Shown piece after piece: positions 63,948-64,000 of a stretch of 64,000 nt of DNA; within the stretch, counting starts at the first letter, position 1; each line of letters begins with the position of its first letter. The position numbers and the translations under genes were made by a program. The stretch is from contig CAVOJU010000014.1 in the NCBI GenBank assembly GCA_963696315.1, positions 62,001-126,000 of the forward strand. Direction: 5' to 3'. The notes under the pieces were generated by a model. That model had not been told where the DNA came from and made no database searches. It saw nothing but the letters and a program-made list of their open reading frames with translations. Source of the stretch: CAWKEY01 sp963696315 (GTDB lineage: Bacteria; Pseudomonadota; Gammaproteobacteria; Methylococcales; Methylomonadaceae).

Positions 63948-64000
63948 GTTGCTTTTGCGGGTGTTTTTCCTTCAGGCCGATGGGAATGGGGTATTGCCAT

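Noticed and set aside
1..64000. tRNA or rRNA genes
   Set aside because: No T-loop-like GGTTCGAATCC context with a pairing acceptor stem and no rRNA motifs were seen in the intergenic regions I read.
1..64000. CRISPR array, prophage or integrase-bearing island
   Set aside because: The repeats found are palindromic and dispersed, without regular spacers; no cas, phage structural, integrase or complete transposase gene is visible.

Overview
The window is a 64 kb stretch of a gammaproteobacterial chromosome. The arsC-(wrbA)-DUF2069-hda order, zapD-yacG-coaE next to pilBCD, the valS-holC-pepA/lptFG block and cmoB all point to Gammaproteobacteria. The arsM plus GDCCVxC gene pair, the Mg-type hemB and the overall gene families suggest Methylococcales (a methanotroph or relative), but no methane-oxidation gene is present, so that placement is inference.

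Layout. 1-4.6 kb: a partial SDR gene, a DUF3455 gene, decayed panE and wrbA around hda and DUF2069, arsC and pilU. 4.7-9.4 kb: a PP-loop tRNA-thiolation-like protein with a TusA-like partner, a CDF metal exporter, argJ and a Nudix-ThiE fusion. 9.4-14.9 kb: yacG, zapD, coaE, pilD, pilC and pilB on the minus strand (type IV pilus assembly). 15-22 kb: valS, holC and pepA on the minus strand, divergent from lptF-lptG. 22-31 kb: signalling proteins (cNMP-like/HDOD and a 574-aa PilZ-like protein), a zinc-ribbon/SPFH pair, gamma carbonic anhydrase, aroE, a membrane protein, hemB and mlaC. 31-40 kb: cmoB, a large secreted M4 metalloprotease, a pstS-like gene with a candidate Pho box, a small AT-rich gene between repeats, and a CPA2 antiporter. 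40-49 kb: DCC oxidoreductase, rubredoxin-MBL protein, HbpS-like protein, fumC, a ferritin-like gene, pcm, ahcY, a DMT transporter, an O-methyltransferase and an HhH protein. 49-52.7 kb: M28 peptidase, a phosphate-permease remnant, arsM, GDCCVxC and an NlpE-like gene. 52.9-64 kb: an envelope/periplasm island with sulfatase, 2H lipoprotein, two membrane proteins, a Rossmann protein, a HAD phosphatase, MscS, an exported beta carbonic anhydrase and an octaheme-cytochrome/TPR protein.

Two features stand out. First, a 51-bp (17-codon) element sits in frame inside holC (one copy) and valS (two tandem copies). It encodes a G-I-A-K-D-G-V-Y-A-A-like peptide and carries a 6-bp hairpin whose two arms covary between copies. 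This resembles in concept the palindromic elements that insert into Rickettsia genes. Second, intergenic regions are rich in dispersed palindromic repeats, including a two-copy 182-bp MITE-like element with terminal inverted repeats.

About 17 single-base frameshifts fall in 13 otherwise intact genes, several of them essential (valS, hemB, lptG). Most are probably sequencing or assembly indels; for these genes I give the restored span. panE, wrbA and the phosphate-permease fragment have lost large internal or terminal parts and look like real decay.
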